Shown here: positions 11,852-24,780 of the stretch, in pieces
How positions within the stretch are numbered: the first letter of the stretch is position 1
Layout: each line of letters begins with the position of its first letter
Assembly: GCA_963682175.1 (NCBI GenBank)
Contig: OY821772.1
Span: 55,760,925 to 55,824,924, forward strand
Reading direction: 5' to 3'
DNA from: Triglochin maritima
Taxonomy: Eukaryota; Streptophyta; Magnoliopsida; Alismatales; Juncaginaceae
DNA length: 64,000 nt
Position numbers and translations under genes: made by a program
The notes under the pieces: generated by a model
What the model was told of the DNA's origin: nothing
Databases searched by the model: none
The model's input: the letters and a program-made list of their open reading frames with translations, nothing else

Positions 11852-14800
11852 ATGAGCGGGCACGACTCCAAGTACTTCTCCACCACCAAGAAGGGGGAGA
11901 TCCCCGAGCTCAAGGAGGAGCTCAATTCGCAATACAAGGTATCCTTCCTTCCTTCACCCCCCCAGATCTGCTCAATATTCCCTTTTCTCTCCTCTATATC
12001 CGCCACCTACCGCCCGATCTCTGCTCGCTTCGCCAGATCTGCGCTCGCCGGAGCAGGGATCGACGTTTTGCCTTCCGATTCGTGTGGTTTTTTAGTCCGA
12101 AGGTTTGACTTTTGTGAGGATTCGAACGTCTAGTTGTTTAGCTCGAGTGTTTGACCCTAGAATAAGGGATTCGTTGTTAGTTGCAACTCAAGGATTGGTT
12201 GTTTTAGTTGCATTTATTTTTAAGTGTGATTGGGGGTTTGTGAAAGTGACGAGTCGGAAGGGTTTGGCTTTTGTTAGGATTCGAAGGTCTGGTTTGTTTA
12301 CCTCTAGTACTTGACCGTTGAATAAGGGATTAAGGTTGTTTGGTTTTTTCGTGCTCATTTCGTAACTTAATTTAGTTGTGCAATTCAAAATAAAAGAAGA
12401 AGAAGAAGAAGAACACGAGCAAACATTGGTGAGTAAATTTGTTTCTTTGTTTGTTTCGTTGCTCCATGTGGTGTTTTAGGAACTCAGGGGTTGGTTGTTT
12501 TAGTTGCATTTGTTTTTAGGTTTGATTGGGGGTTTGTGAAAAGTGACGAATCGGAAGGGTTCGGCTTTTGTAAGGATTCGAAGGTCTGGTTGTTTAGCTC
12601 GAGTGCCGGACCATAGAATAAGCGATTGAGGTTATTCCACTTTTTCATGCTCTTCTTAACTTAATTTTGTTTTGCAATTCAAAATAAAAGAACAAGAATG
12701 CGAGCGAGCATTGGTGAGTAAATTTGTTTATTTGTTTGTTTCGTTGCGGTATGTGGTGTTTTAGAAACTCAAGGTTTGGTTGTTTCAGATTCATTTGTTT
12801 TAAGGTGTGATTGGGGGTTTGTGAAAGTGATGAGTCGGAGGGTTTGGCTTTTGTAAGGATTCGAGGGTCTAGTTGTTTAGCTTGAGTGACTGACCATAGA
12901 CTTAGGGATTGAGGTTTTTCAGGTTTTTTCGTGCTCATCTCTTAACTTAAAACGTTGTTTGTTGTTCAATTAAAAAAATGCAAATGAGCATTGGTGAGTA
13001 AATTTATTTCTTTGTTTGTTTCATAGCGATATGTGGTGTTTTAGGATCTCGAGGGTTGGGTTTTTTTGTTGCATTTGGTTTGACTTCCTTACGAAGGAAT
13101 GAGTTTCCTTGTATATGTTTTCTACTTCCACTAGGTCGATATTGGCTCTTTTATAACCAAAATATCATCTTAGTTCTGTATTTCAATGGTGTATATGTGT
13201 CTTTAAGTCTTAACAAGTATTATGTGTTCTTCTGCTGATACTGATGATAGATGTGCAAACTGCAAAGAAATGGATGATGATTTTTTGTAGCTAAAAAGTG
13301 ATGATTGTGTTTGCAAAATAATAAAAAATGATTGATCTTTTTCACTTGTAAAAAAAAAGTTGATTGATGTTTTTCACTCTGCTAGTGGTGCCTCGAAACA
13401 GTGGACACAGCAATTTGATGTGGTAGCATTTCCCAATACTAGCTAAAAGAACTTGTTGCCGCCGCCAAATCGCCAATTGTTGACATTCCATTATGACATT
13501 CTGCTTTTGTTAGGTCAAATGCTTACTCTCCACCTGTCTCCTTTTTACCGTGTACCTTGTGAACGACTTAAGAAACTCTACCTCAGATTCATGACACCAC
13601 CAAGAAAAATTATAAATTTGATAATATGTCGAGGTAGTCTATGCTTGCATCAGTGCATGTTATTCTTAGGCACAGTTGTCACTTCATTGATGATGGTCTA
13701 ACCTCTAAATGCTCCGAAATGAACATGTAATTCATTGTTCATACAACTAAGTGATGTTATCTGCAGGATAAGAGAAAAGATGCTGTAAAGAAGGTAATTG
13801 CTGCAATGACTGTCGGAAAGGATGTCTCCTCTCTGTTTGCGGATGTTGTGAACTGCATGCAGACTGAGAACTTGGAGCTAAAGAAGCTCGTCTATTTATA
13901 TCTCATAAACTATGCAAAAAGTCAACCAGACTTGGCCATACTTGCAGTAAATACATTTGTCAAGGTGAATAGCATCTTATGCTTTTAATATAACTCAGAT
14001 TGTATTGTGTCAATTGCTTTATTTTGATACTTTCATTCTGCATGTTTAATTAATCTTAGAAAACCTTGCATTTTTATTTTCTGTTTAAGTTGAGTTGGTG
14101 TATATATGATTGCAATCGGGCTAAATCGTAGCAAATCTTGCCCATAATTCATAAAAGATCATAGAAAGAAACTAAGGGACTTGATCCATGATCCCTTATG
14201 GTCTTACCTAGAAAAGGATGCACGAACATTCAACTTCATATCTGCTAGGTGCTTCAAAAATGTGGATGTAAACTATACATTCATTGTAAATGATAAAAAT
14301 AATAATTATACATCCTCTATATTCCTGTTGCTCATCCATTAAGTCTTTTATTGTTTAGGAAAGATATAAAAACCCTTGATAAAAAACATCTTAAAAAATA
14401 TATTTACTGCAAATACCTTATAGTTATTGTTCTCGGAGGATATTGAAGTTCAATCATCTTCTCGTTTTTATGATCTTTCATGCACTTTGTAAGTTTAACT
14501 TATGGTGATGCAGGATTCACAAGATCCAAACCCTTTGATCCGTGCATTGGCAGTGCGTACGATGGGATGTATCCGTGTTGATAAAATCACAGAATATTTG
14601 TGCGATCCCCTTCAAAGATGTTTAAAGGTTTTTTTTTGCAATTCTATGACTTTGATTTCCTATGTTATCAAATGGCCTTTGTGTGCCATTTCCCTTAAAA
14701 TTTCCATGAAAATGTTTTAGTCACAGCTAGAGCACTAAGTTTTGTACTCTCATTCTCAACAGGATGACGATCCCTATGTTCGCAAAACAGCATCTATCTG

Positions 14801-17800
14801 CGTTGCTAAACTCTACGATATAAATGCCGAGCTAGTGGAAGATAGAGGGTTCCTTGACACTCTTAAAGATTTAATATCAGACAACAATCCTATGGTAGTC
14901 GCAAATGCTGTAGCAGCACTTGCTGAGATTCAGGAAAACAGTGCCAGGCCAATCTTTGATATTACAAGCAGTACTCTATCAAAGCTTCTGGCTGCTCTAA
15001 ATGAGTGCACTGAGTATGTCACACCTTTGCAGATTCTTGTACTTTCTTTAAATTGGTTTCATTGTTGTACCTTATTGCACTTGTTCAGATGCACTTGCTT
15101 AAAAAGATGTGAAATTATCTTATGAATTCTGATAACTGATAACTACATTTAGGTGCTACTTCAGTATGTCATTTCTACTGCCGAAGAACTACTCACCTAC
15201 GAACTCGACATGCATTTTTAGTGCTAAGAATGTTAGTTGTTTAAGTTCTCATGCTTCACAAATTTGTAATTCAATGAAGAAAAATGTGGTATCTGATCTT
15301 CTACAACCAATTTATCTGAACTGAATTCAAGCCTAAGTCAATCCTTTCACTTCTTTAACGTGAAGAAGTCATAATAGCATGAGTGTAAACCGATAAGCAA
15401 AAGATAGTATGCTCGTATACCATCAGAAGTCCTGCAAGCTCGTACATGGGTTCCGAACCGAATTTTTCGCTTCTCTTTGATATGAATTTATTTGAAATTA
15501 TTTGTCCTTTAATGGCTTACCTTATTTGTGCAGATGGGGACAGGTTTTCATTCTGGATGCACTATCAAGATATAAAGCATCTGATGCTCGTGAAGCTGAA
15601 AATATAGTGGAGCGAGTTACTCCGCGTCTCCAACATGCCAATTGTGCAGTTGTGCTGTCCGCTGTCAAGGTAAGTCCTTTATGTTAAATAAAGTGTTTTG
15701 AGTTTTTTTTTTTTGCTCGTTTATTGAACAATCAAGGAATGATAATATGGTATTTAGTTCCACAGTTTTAACTACTTGGTCCCAAGAATAGCTACATGTA
15801 GCTTGCTGTGAGCTTAAAGTTATGAACTTTTGATAGAGTTGGACAAAGAATGAAATTTAAGTTGCGAAAGGCCCAAAGCACAAGTTAGGGACATTTTGTT
15901 GTCACTTTCATAAGTTACAAGTAGAGAGTAGAGACTGAAAGTCTCAATTCAAGCTCACAGAGGTGTGTCAGGGACATGGTATTGCATTGTCCACTTTTTT
16001 TATTTTGAAATTTGTCTTGTTAAATGCATTTGGAGATGTTCGCAGTTTATCACCATCTTCTGCTTAGTTCCACATAGTTTTGATTTGCAACTATATCAAC
16101 TCCCTACTTCATGTAACTCACCATATTTTGGTTTTGTATTTTCCATCCCGATCTACGTTTTTTTTCTTAATATATTTGTATTGTTTGTCCCAACGCTAAA
16201 GCACTGGATGACATCCTGAACCTACATTGGATATAGTGAAGGATAATTATATTTCCACTTATAGGTGATTAAGATAACATCACAAATAGCCCGGCCTGTA
16301 ATCCTGAGCTAGTTGCGTAGGCTAGAAATTGAAACTCAACCAGATTCACAGATCTCGTGGTGATTAATACTGTCATTTTTTCGTACTTGAATTTTGTAGA
16401 TGATATTGCAGCAAATGGAGCTAATTACTAGCACTGATGTAGTCCGAAATCTTTGTAAAAAAATGGCTCCTCCTCTTGTTACACTTCTATCAGCAGAACC
16501 TGAAATACAATATGTTGCTCTGCGCAACATTAATCTTATAGTACAAAGGCGACCGACAATTCTTGCGCATGAAATCAAGGTATGTTGGTGACTTGCAGTC
16601 AAGCAATATTATTTGTTTACACTACATTTCATTATTGTCTTATAATGTTGATCATCATCATGCAGGTTTTCTTTTGCAAATACAATGACCCGATTTATGT
16701 TAAAATGGAAAAGTTAGAGATCATGATAAAGCTTGCTTCTGATAGAAACATAGACCAGGTATTAAAGCACTTGCTCATTACTTTCAGTTATAAATTTCTA
16801 CTTTCAGTTATAGACCAGGTATGTCATGTGAATTACTACCGGTGGCTTTCGTTGCTTTCTTCCATCACTGCATAATGAAGTAGTGGCAAATGAAATGAAT
16901 ATAGGAGTCTAGGACAAGACTAGCTTCTTTTAGCTCCTGTCACTATGGTAACCATATTTCCTGGGCTGTTTTTTTGCAAGATAGAATATTGGTTTGAGGT
17001 TACAGTGGTATGTAACTCCAGTAGATGGTCTAGTCCAACAAATACTTTTGCGTTGCCACTTGGGGTTTAACTCTAAGTACCTTAAGGAGGGTGTTTCTGT
17101 TCTAAGGTGGCATGAGTATGCCTTTATTCATTAATTTAGCTGCCAAATATCGGCAAATGCAGCAAAAATCTTTAAGGATTTGGTGAGGTCCAAGTCATCT
17201 TCATAGTCCAAATTTGACAGAGTCATGATATTACAGATGTGCTGCATGACACAATGTGTTTTGGAACTCCACTTGCAAATTACACAATGCTCTCTGCATC
17301 TCGAAAGTACAGATTCTTCTAAACCCTTAATGTACCTATATCATAATCCGATTTCTTAGACTTTTCACCTGGAGGAGTACCCTTGTCAAATAATGATAAA
17401 CCTTAAGCTAGATATTGTTCTGTGTAAACCTTGCGCACTCAATTTTATTTTAATAATTATTTCACCATTAATAATTTTATTTCTATTCACTTTATAGATG
17501 TTAGTGTAGATTGAATGTTTTTTTATTCCCTTTTTAGGGTTATCTTACTAAAAAATTAAGATAAATAGCATCTTCGTGTCGTATAATTTTGTAATTGAAG
17601 TATGAAATATCATGTTGTAATTGTTATAGGATATCCATATTTCATAATCATGTTTCATACCTGCACTAACTCGGATTGGATGGATGACTTGTTCATATTA
17701 CTCCAAATGCATTATTGACATAATTTTGACGCTTATATATTGTTTCAATAATATTATTGATTGGATCCAAACTTCTACATGGATCCCAGAATATTTTCTA

Positions 17801-20800
17801 AAAGTTATATGCCAAAACCTATGATCAATAAACTTAAACTTCAAGCACCTACAATTGTCCAGGTTTTGCTGGAGTTCAAAGAATATGCCACAGAAGTTGA
17901 TGTAGATTTCGTCAGAAAGGCTGTTCGTGCGATTGGTCGTTGTGCTATCAAATTAGAAAGGGCAGCAGAGAGGTGTATCAGTGTTTTACTTGAATTGATC
18001 AAGATAAAAGTAAATTATGTTGTGCAGGAGGCCATCATAGTCATAAAAGATATTTTCAGACGTTACCCAAACACGTACTGCCAAATTGTGCTTTTGGTTT
18101 TTTTTGTTTCATCATAGAAATTTCTTGACATTAATTTTTTTGTTGGTTGCTCCTATGTGTAGGTATGAATCCATCATTGCTACCCTCTGTGAAAGTTTGG
18201 ATACTCTAGATGAGCCAGAAGCTAAGGTACTCATCTTCTTCAGATGACCAGCATTTCTTCTTTGTTTGATTTTCTTGTGTATCTCATCTTGTATGCATTG
18301 TTTTCATCAATGCAGGCATCAATGATATGGATAATCGGTGAATATGCAGAGAGAATCGATAATGCCGATGAGCTTCTGGAAAGCTTCTTAGAAACCTTTC
18401 CAGAAGAACCTGCTCTCGTACAATTACAATTGCTTACTGCAACTGTGAAATTGTTCCTTAAGAAACCAACTGAAGGCCCACAGCAGATGATTCAGGTCCT
18501 CTTCCCTTATTCCATTGTTTCATGGTTGTATTTTTCATATCCACTTGGGCTAGGACATAATCTTCAGTTCTCCACCTTTTATTTATTTTTTCCCTGACCC
18601 ATTATTGCAGCTAATATGCAAAATTAAATGATAATAGTATATTAACCAATTAAAGGAAACATTTTGGTCCAGTGCACTCCTTAGTTTGGGTTACTAGGAG
18701 TGGCATATAGTATGTGTTACATTTACCTTGTCATTTAGGAATTTTCACTTGGTGAGTTTTCTTTGGAAAGAATAGCTGGAACATTTAATGGCCCCATGGT
18801 TTTTCCTCAAGTCTCTGTAAGCAGACTACTCTGGTACTTTGACTTCTTACAAGTGAGACTGTTGCAGCTTTATACTATTTGATTGTGAAAATATAAAGAC
18901 ATTTCCCTTGTCAATTTCACATGAGCCGCATCTTTCGACTTGTAAGCCAGGTTTTCAAACCCGAACCGAGCTTCAAACCAGTGAAGGCACTGGGTTAATG
19001 GGTCATTGTTTCAACCGGTTGATCGAACCGGTTGACTTGTGATGTCAACATAATTTATTTTTTCTCTACCTGTGTATCTGAGAAACATTTTTTGATTGTA
19101 CTTGATTGGAAAATGAATTCAAACATTGAAAAACATATGATTGGTGATCAGACCACCATGACTATTAAAATTTTAAATTGAGGTACTACCGCCTATGATC
19201 TTACTAAGTACCAAAAACGAAGTAAATCCAAAAAAATGCAAAACACTATTTTTTTAAAAAGATTTAAAAAGAAATTACATAAAATCGTGGAAAAGATTTA
19301 AACTGTCTTCAAAAACAAAGGATCTAAAATAAAATGGGAAACCATGCAAAGGATTTAAATAAAATTTTGTGATGGTGGTACAACGGTAGTAGTTTGGCGA
19401 GGGTGGCGGACTTGATGGGGCAAGGGCTGTGGCAAGATTGGAGCTTGAGAACAATTGGAGGTTCAAAAGAGAAGGCTAGGGTTTTGGTTTGGGCTTTAGG
19501 AATACAATTTAGAAATGTTTAAATAGGTAGGTCCAAATACTCAATAATCATTAACCCAATTAGCTAACCCGGACTGGTGGTTAAACCACTGGATTGCCAA
19601 TTCAGCTAGTCCACCTGCCAGTTCTGCAAATTGACTTGTGAAAACGGATTCATTGGATTCTATTGTAATTGCCTAGTTCTCACTTCCCATTTGAACCGAT
19701 TGGACCGCCCGGTCCATTCTGGGTCTGAAAAACATTGCTTGTAAGTAACAACCATACTGAGGAGTGCATGTATTATTGTATTCCTTCCTAGGCTTGTTGG
19801 TTGTGCACTTATTTCGGTACCAACATATGCCTCTAAGAGCCCACATGGTCATAGTGGGGTTGGTCCTTGGGGAGGCACCTCGAGGTTTTAGCCTCCACCC
19901 AGGTCATAAAGCGGCTGCTGGGCGAGGAGTTTCCTCTGGTTACAAAAAAAGATGCTTGTAGGGTATCAAGCCCGCAGATTCTTTTTAGAATCCACAAGTG
20001 ATCATAGTGTCGTGGTTGCTTCTTTTTATGTATGTTTTTATATCATTTCTTATGTACGGTTATTTATGTATAATTATCAGTAGTTTGGTGGGAATGATGT
20101 CAAAATGATAGAATGTACCCATAATATTAGTCCTACATTATCCTTAATGCTGAAGGAAAAAATCTAACAACATTTTTATATTGTTTAAATGAATATATAA
20201 ATTCATCTGGAAAAAATTATTTATCACGATCATAGTTTATTATTGTGTGTTTTCCCCCTTTTTAGGTTGTAACCGCAAATTTTGCAATGTAGGGGTATAT
20301 TGGCATACATTATCTGTACATAACCTGTACATCTATATCTCTAATTTTAAATATCCCCATCTTGAGTGTCTTAAATTTGAAGTCTATTTATTTTGCTTTT
20401 GAAGCCATTACTCTTGGTCACTAATATTTGTTTGTCAACCACATTGATTAGGTTGTATTAAATAATGCTACTGTTGAAACTGATAATCCTGATCTCCGTG
20501 ACCGTGCATACATATACTGGCGCCTTCTTTCTACAGACCCTGAGGTACACTTGGGACAGTTACACATATATTCCGTATTTCTGTATTTGGCTTTTTTTTC
20601 TTTAATGGCTAGTTTCAACTTTTCCCCAGGCTGCAAAAGATGTTGTCTTAGCTGAGAAGCCAGTTATAAGTGATGATTCAAATATGTTTGATTCTTCACT
20701 TCTAGATGAGCTTCTAGCAAACATTGCTACTCTTTCATCTGTTTATCACAAGCCCCCAGAAGCATTCATCACACGTGCCAAGACATCTGTGCCAAGACCA

Positions 20801-22334
20801 GATGATGAAGACTACCCTGATGGAAGTGAAGCAGGATACTCGGAGTCACCCTCTCATGGAACTGAAACTCTACCTGCTGCCTCCAGTTCTGCTACCCCAA
20901 GTAATAGGCAACCTGCCTCAGCACCAGTTGCCCCAGTACCCGACTTGCTGGGTGATTTGATAGGTCTGGATAATGCTATTGTTCCTGCTGATCAGCCAAC
21001 AACAACATCAGGGTAAGAAAAAAATTACTTGATTTTTTTCTCTCTACTGCTGCTTTTTGGCACGTGACAATTATAGACTTGCTTGTACAGACCTCCATTG
21101 CCTGTATTGCTACCAGCTTCAAGCGGTCAGGGCTTACAAATCAGCGCACAACTCACAAGGCGTGATGGTCAAATATTTTACAGTATGTTATTCGAAAACA
21201 ATTCAGAGACTGATTTAGATGGGTTTATGATACAGTTCAACAAAAATACGTTTGGACTTGCTGCTGCTGGACCTCTACAGGTATGGACAGTTCTTGAATT
21301 CCGCTGTTCAACGTAACTTTTATTCTCCAGAAAGGTGAGTGATATTCTGTATTTGATTCTAAGGTCCCAAAACTGCAACCTGGTTCTTCGGCTACCACTC
21401 TTCTTCCCATGGTCTTGTTCCAGAACCTCTCCACTGGTCCGCCAAACTCAGTCCTGCAGGTTGCTGTTAAAAATAATCAACAACCAGTATGGTACTTCAG
21501 TGATAAGATTCTACTGCAAGCCTTGTTCATGGAGGATGGGAAAATGGAGCGTGGAAGTTTCCTTGAGGTAATTGTTGTCTTTTCAACAAGAAATCTTAGT
21601 TTCTTCCCTATTTTGATATCTTGATGTTTCGACTTTGTGGTCATATGCAAATTACAGTTACCATGGTTTTGGATATCTACTAAAGGTCCATCATATTTCT
21701 TCACTTTTTTAGCGACACCAAGATTTTTCTACTGCATTTAGTCATGTTAATTAAACAAATTGCCTCTTGGGCAAAGCCGAAGAGTCAAAGATTTGATGAT
21801 GTAAGCCGTGATCCTGTCAAATTACAATTTTGTAGGCTTATTGGTAATTAGTCAAAGATGTCACGTAGACAACTAAGCTTCCCTTCCTTTTGACGGCGTT
21901 TTGTAGATTATATTAGGTATGGTTTTGTAGAGCACATCTTCCAAAGGAGTGTTTTCCGTTGAAGCAGCTTAGGTGTTACTATGCCAAAGATTGTTAAACT
22001 TGACGTGTTCTCTCTAACTAACGAATCGATCTTGCAGACATGGAAGTCCCTTCCAGATGCAAACGAGATCACGAGGGAGTTGCCTGGTGCTGTAATTCAC
22101 AGTCTAGATGCTACGATTGAACATTTGGCTGCTTCAAACATTTTCTTCATAGCAAAAAGAAGAAATGCGGACAAAGATCTCCTATATCTTTCTGCCAAGA
22201 TTCCACAGGACATTCCTTTCCTGATTGAACTTACAGCTGTTCCGGGAATTCCTGGTGCGAAGTGCGCAACTAAGACTCCAAGCCCTGAAATGGCTCCCCT
22301 GTTCTTCGAGGCCATGGAAGTTCTACTAAAATAA
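11852..22334 (+). CDS. Beta-adaptin, large subunit of AP-1/AP-2 clathrin adaptor
   Basis: Fifteen exons read in one frame to 893 residues: 11852-11938, 13767-13964, 14514-14627, 14763-15013, 15534-15669, 16400-16579, 16666-16758, 17863-18074, 18163-18226, 18316-18495, 20452-20544, 20630-21012, 21091-21280, 21364-21567 and 22038-22334. It matches plant beta-adaptin B/C in order and length. Residues 1 to about 580 are the alpha-solenoid trunk, with blocks such as [30 protein letters not shown] and [11 protein letters not shown] Pro/Ser-rich hinge follows, with a clathrin-box-like LIGLD at about 646-650. The C-terminal ear runs from about 665. The product helps assemble clathrin coats at the trans-Golgi network or plasma membrane. 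All junctions are GT-AG. Exon 7 has a second, stronger in-frame donor at 16818. No disabling change was seen. Confidence 0.95.
12105..13070 (+). repeat. Tandem repeat of about 281-296 bp in beta-adaptin intron 1
   Basis: Just over three diverged copies begin near 12184, 12480, 12766 and 13046, each starting with an ACTCAAGG-TTGGTTGTTT block and followed by GATTGGGGGTTTGTGAAA, GTCGGA-GGGTT-GGCTTTTG and GAGCATTGGTGAGTAAATT. Each copy contains a donor-like TTG|GTGAGTAAAT (12428, 12713, 12993) and an acceptor-like GGTGTTTTAG (ending 12479, 12764, 13044). The first copy includes a short GAA microsatellite near 12395-12410. It lies wholly inside the long first intron. Confidence 0.85.
18947..19737. 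mobile_element. hAT-like element, 791 bp, in beta-adaptin intron 10
   Basis: An exact 8-bp target duplication CTTGTAAG lies at 18939-18946 and 19738-19745. The element starts CCAGGTTTTCAAACCCG and ends GGGTCTGAAAAACATTG, which are imperfect inverted ends. Subterminal AACCGGTTGA and GAACCG motifs are repeated on both sides. No transposase is present. It accounts for a large part of the unusually long intron 10 (18496-20451). Confidence 0.87.
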
Positions 22335-23284
22335 CAAGAAATTCAATGTTTTACAGTCCTCTGCAGTGCCATACTCTGCTTCATGTGAATGGGCCTCTTG
22401 GGATCATGCTCCATGCCATAATCTGTTCCGAAAAGGTGTTGGGCAACAGTAATGCCAGTGTTTGATCGCTTGGAAATTCTGGAAATTTAGTTGTGTATTT
22501 TGTTTTTTCCCCTCTTCAAACACCCGTGTATATTTGGTTTTATTTTTAACCTCCAGTACTCCAAACCATATACGTCATTGTATTATGAGATATTCTTTTT
22601 GGAATGTATTCTAAGATTATTGATGTCAACATGTCAAGTTTTTGGCAAATGAGGCCACTGATCTTTCTTCTCTTGTAAGGTTAATAGTTTGCGGCTAAAG
22701 GTTTTGTTGCGTGATTATGTTTCATGATTTTTCTGTACTAGTTCGTTACTTTTGTCGTCGGTATTTTGGACGTCGTACTCTGTTGTGTTATCCGTGATCT
22801 ATGTCACTTTGTGCCTTCTCTATGAGACTGTTTAACAATGTCTGGGTTATTCTCGGGCGTCTTGCTCCTTTTTGTCACGTCAGTTTCTTTCTCCACCACG
22901 TCAGCTCACCTCATCCACTTAAAAAACTTCTTAACCACATCCAAGCTACTCTCACCCACCCTTACACTCTCTTTTCTCCATATCATTTCTTAATTAAACA
23001 ATTTTAATTCTTACACAACATTTAACAAATTATATTTTACATAATATTAATTATAATTACTACTTCTAATTACTTTAACTCGAAAATATTTAATTTTTAC
23101 TATTAAATCACGAAATTATTATTAAATATTATGAAATCACGTTTCATATTACATAAACTGAAATTCGAAATATTACATTCAAAGTTAACAAACGACAATA
23201 CATATTACATAAATTGGACTTCGAAATAGAACATTACCAATTGCATTAAACCAATGTTCAAACCGCTCCTCGTCCGTAGTGTTG
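22335..23284. other. Beta-adaptin 3' UTR and AT-rich intergenic DNA
   Basis: The first part should be the beta-adaptin 3' UTR. From about 22990 the sequence becomes very AT-rich. A part next to 23285 may belong to the PIF/Harbinger element, whose ends I could not define. Confidence 0.4.
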
Positions 23285-24562
23285 TCATATATGCTCGATT
23301 AAATCGTATTTCAGATCCAAATGTTGATTCTTGTCACGCACCCGATCTTGATTGGAAAAAAACTCGTGAATATCTGTTATAAGAACGGTTGAATATGGTA
23401 TTTCCTTAGGAGAAGTTTCAGGTCGATCTTCCATAAATTCGTGAATATCTCCAAAATTGGCGTAAGAGTCGCATTCGTCCTCCACAATCATGTTATGCAT
23501 GATGACGCAAGCTAACATTATTTTGGATAGTATGTCATTACTCCAAGCGAGAGCGGGATTTTTGATGATCGCTCACCTCGCTTGCAACACTCTGAAAGTG
23601 CGTTCTACATCTTTACGCGTCGCCTCCTGCACTTCAGCAAACAACCTGTGCTTCGGGGTTTGAGGGTGAAGGATGGATTGAATGAAGGAGGTCAACTGTG
23701 GATAAATATCATCACTAAGATAGTATCTCATATCGTATTGAACATCATTTACCTCATAATTTACAGAGGGAGCTTGATCTTCCAATATGTCGTCGAAAAC
23801 CGGAGATTGTTGCAGGACATTTAAGTAGTTGGCCGAACCCGGAATTCCGAAGAAGGAATGTCAGGTCCATAAGTCGTACGATGTCACCGCTTCAAGGATC
23901 AGGGTTGCTCTCCCAGAACGCTCTTGATGTTGTCCCTTCCAATCAGCCGGGCAGTTTTTTCAAACCCAGTGCAGACAATCGATACTCCCCATCATACCTA
24001 AGAACCCACGTTGCTCACCAACGTGGAGTAATCGTGCCAAGTCATTTGCAGTTGGTCGGCGTAAATACTCATGGCCGAAGATGTTAATAACACATTCGCA
24101 GAATTTGAGAATGACATTTTTGGATGTTGTTGCACTCATTCGTAAGTACTCATCGATCCCATCAGCTGTCACGTCATAGGCTAGCATTCATATTGTTGTC
24201 GTTGTTTTTTGTAATCCGGAAATGCTCATTCTACCAGTTGCATCCGGTGTTCGTTGGAAGAAGACATCAGATGCTTCAACGACATTGTGAATGCGCAGAA
24301 AGATATGCTTTCGCATTTGAAATCTTCTCCTGAAAAGAGAATCAGAATACACAACGTTGTCAGAAAAATAATTGTTCTTAAGGCGTCTGTAACCAAGTTC
24401 ACGATCTCTATCTAGGTTCGTCGTTCTCCTTCGACGAAGCCTAGGACGTGTACTTCGTGCGTACACAGCCTGGGCGGCCAAATCGATAGTACGGTCCATC
24501 AGATCGAATGTGTCACTGCAATTGTCATCGTCGGATTGATCGGGTTTGAACTACTATCTGAC
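23285..24562 (-). pseudogene. PIF/Harbinger transposase (HARBI1-like), dead copy
   Basis: Read on the minus strand, the sequence follows plant PIF/Harbinger nuclease order: RRLKNNYFSDNVVYSDSLFRRRF, then MLAYDVTADGIDEYLRMS, EYLRRPTANDLARLL, GSIDCLHW, DIYPQLTSFIQSI, RKDVERTFRVLQAR and IMHNMIVEDE. These nucleases cut DNA through a DDE triad. Four in-frame TGA codons interrupt it at 24188-24190, 23960-23962, 23861-23863 and 23573-23575 with the frame kept, and a frameshift lies near the N terminus around 24530. The first Asp (GSIDC) and the Glu (DVERTF) are kept, but the second catalytic Asp, normally in an NDINVL-type motif, is Tyr (NYLNVL). It cannot be active. Terminal repeats were not located. 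Confidence 0.85.
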
Positions 24563-24659
24563 ATTGAGAACAAGCTAATAATAGTGAAGAATTTAAGAAG
24601 ATGTGAGGAGTTGAAGGAGATAAATAGATGTATTTATAGTTGGGAGTAGATAGAGATAT

Positions 24660-24780
24660 TTGTTGCATAGTACACGCGTGAATGCACAGTGCAAGCGTGA
24701 CTACATAGTGCACGCGTGATTAAATAGCAGAATCGTGATTACACGGTGCACGCGTGATTGCAGAGTGATTCCACAATAAT
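24660..24780. repeat. Short tandem repeats around GTGCACGCGTGATT
   Basis: Four to six imperfect copies of a roughly 20-bp unit, consensus AGTGCACGCGTGATTACAC, lie just upstream of the Harbinger transposase remnant on its promoter side. They could be subterminal binding sites of that transposon; this is inference from position. Confidence 0.6.

Noticed and set aside
19275..19466. Minus-strand frame in beta-adaptin intron 10
   Set aside because: It lies within the hAT-like element and shows no transposase motif.
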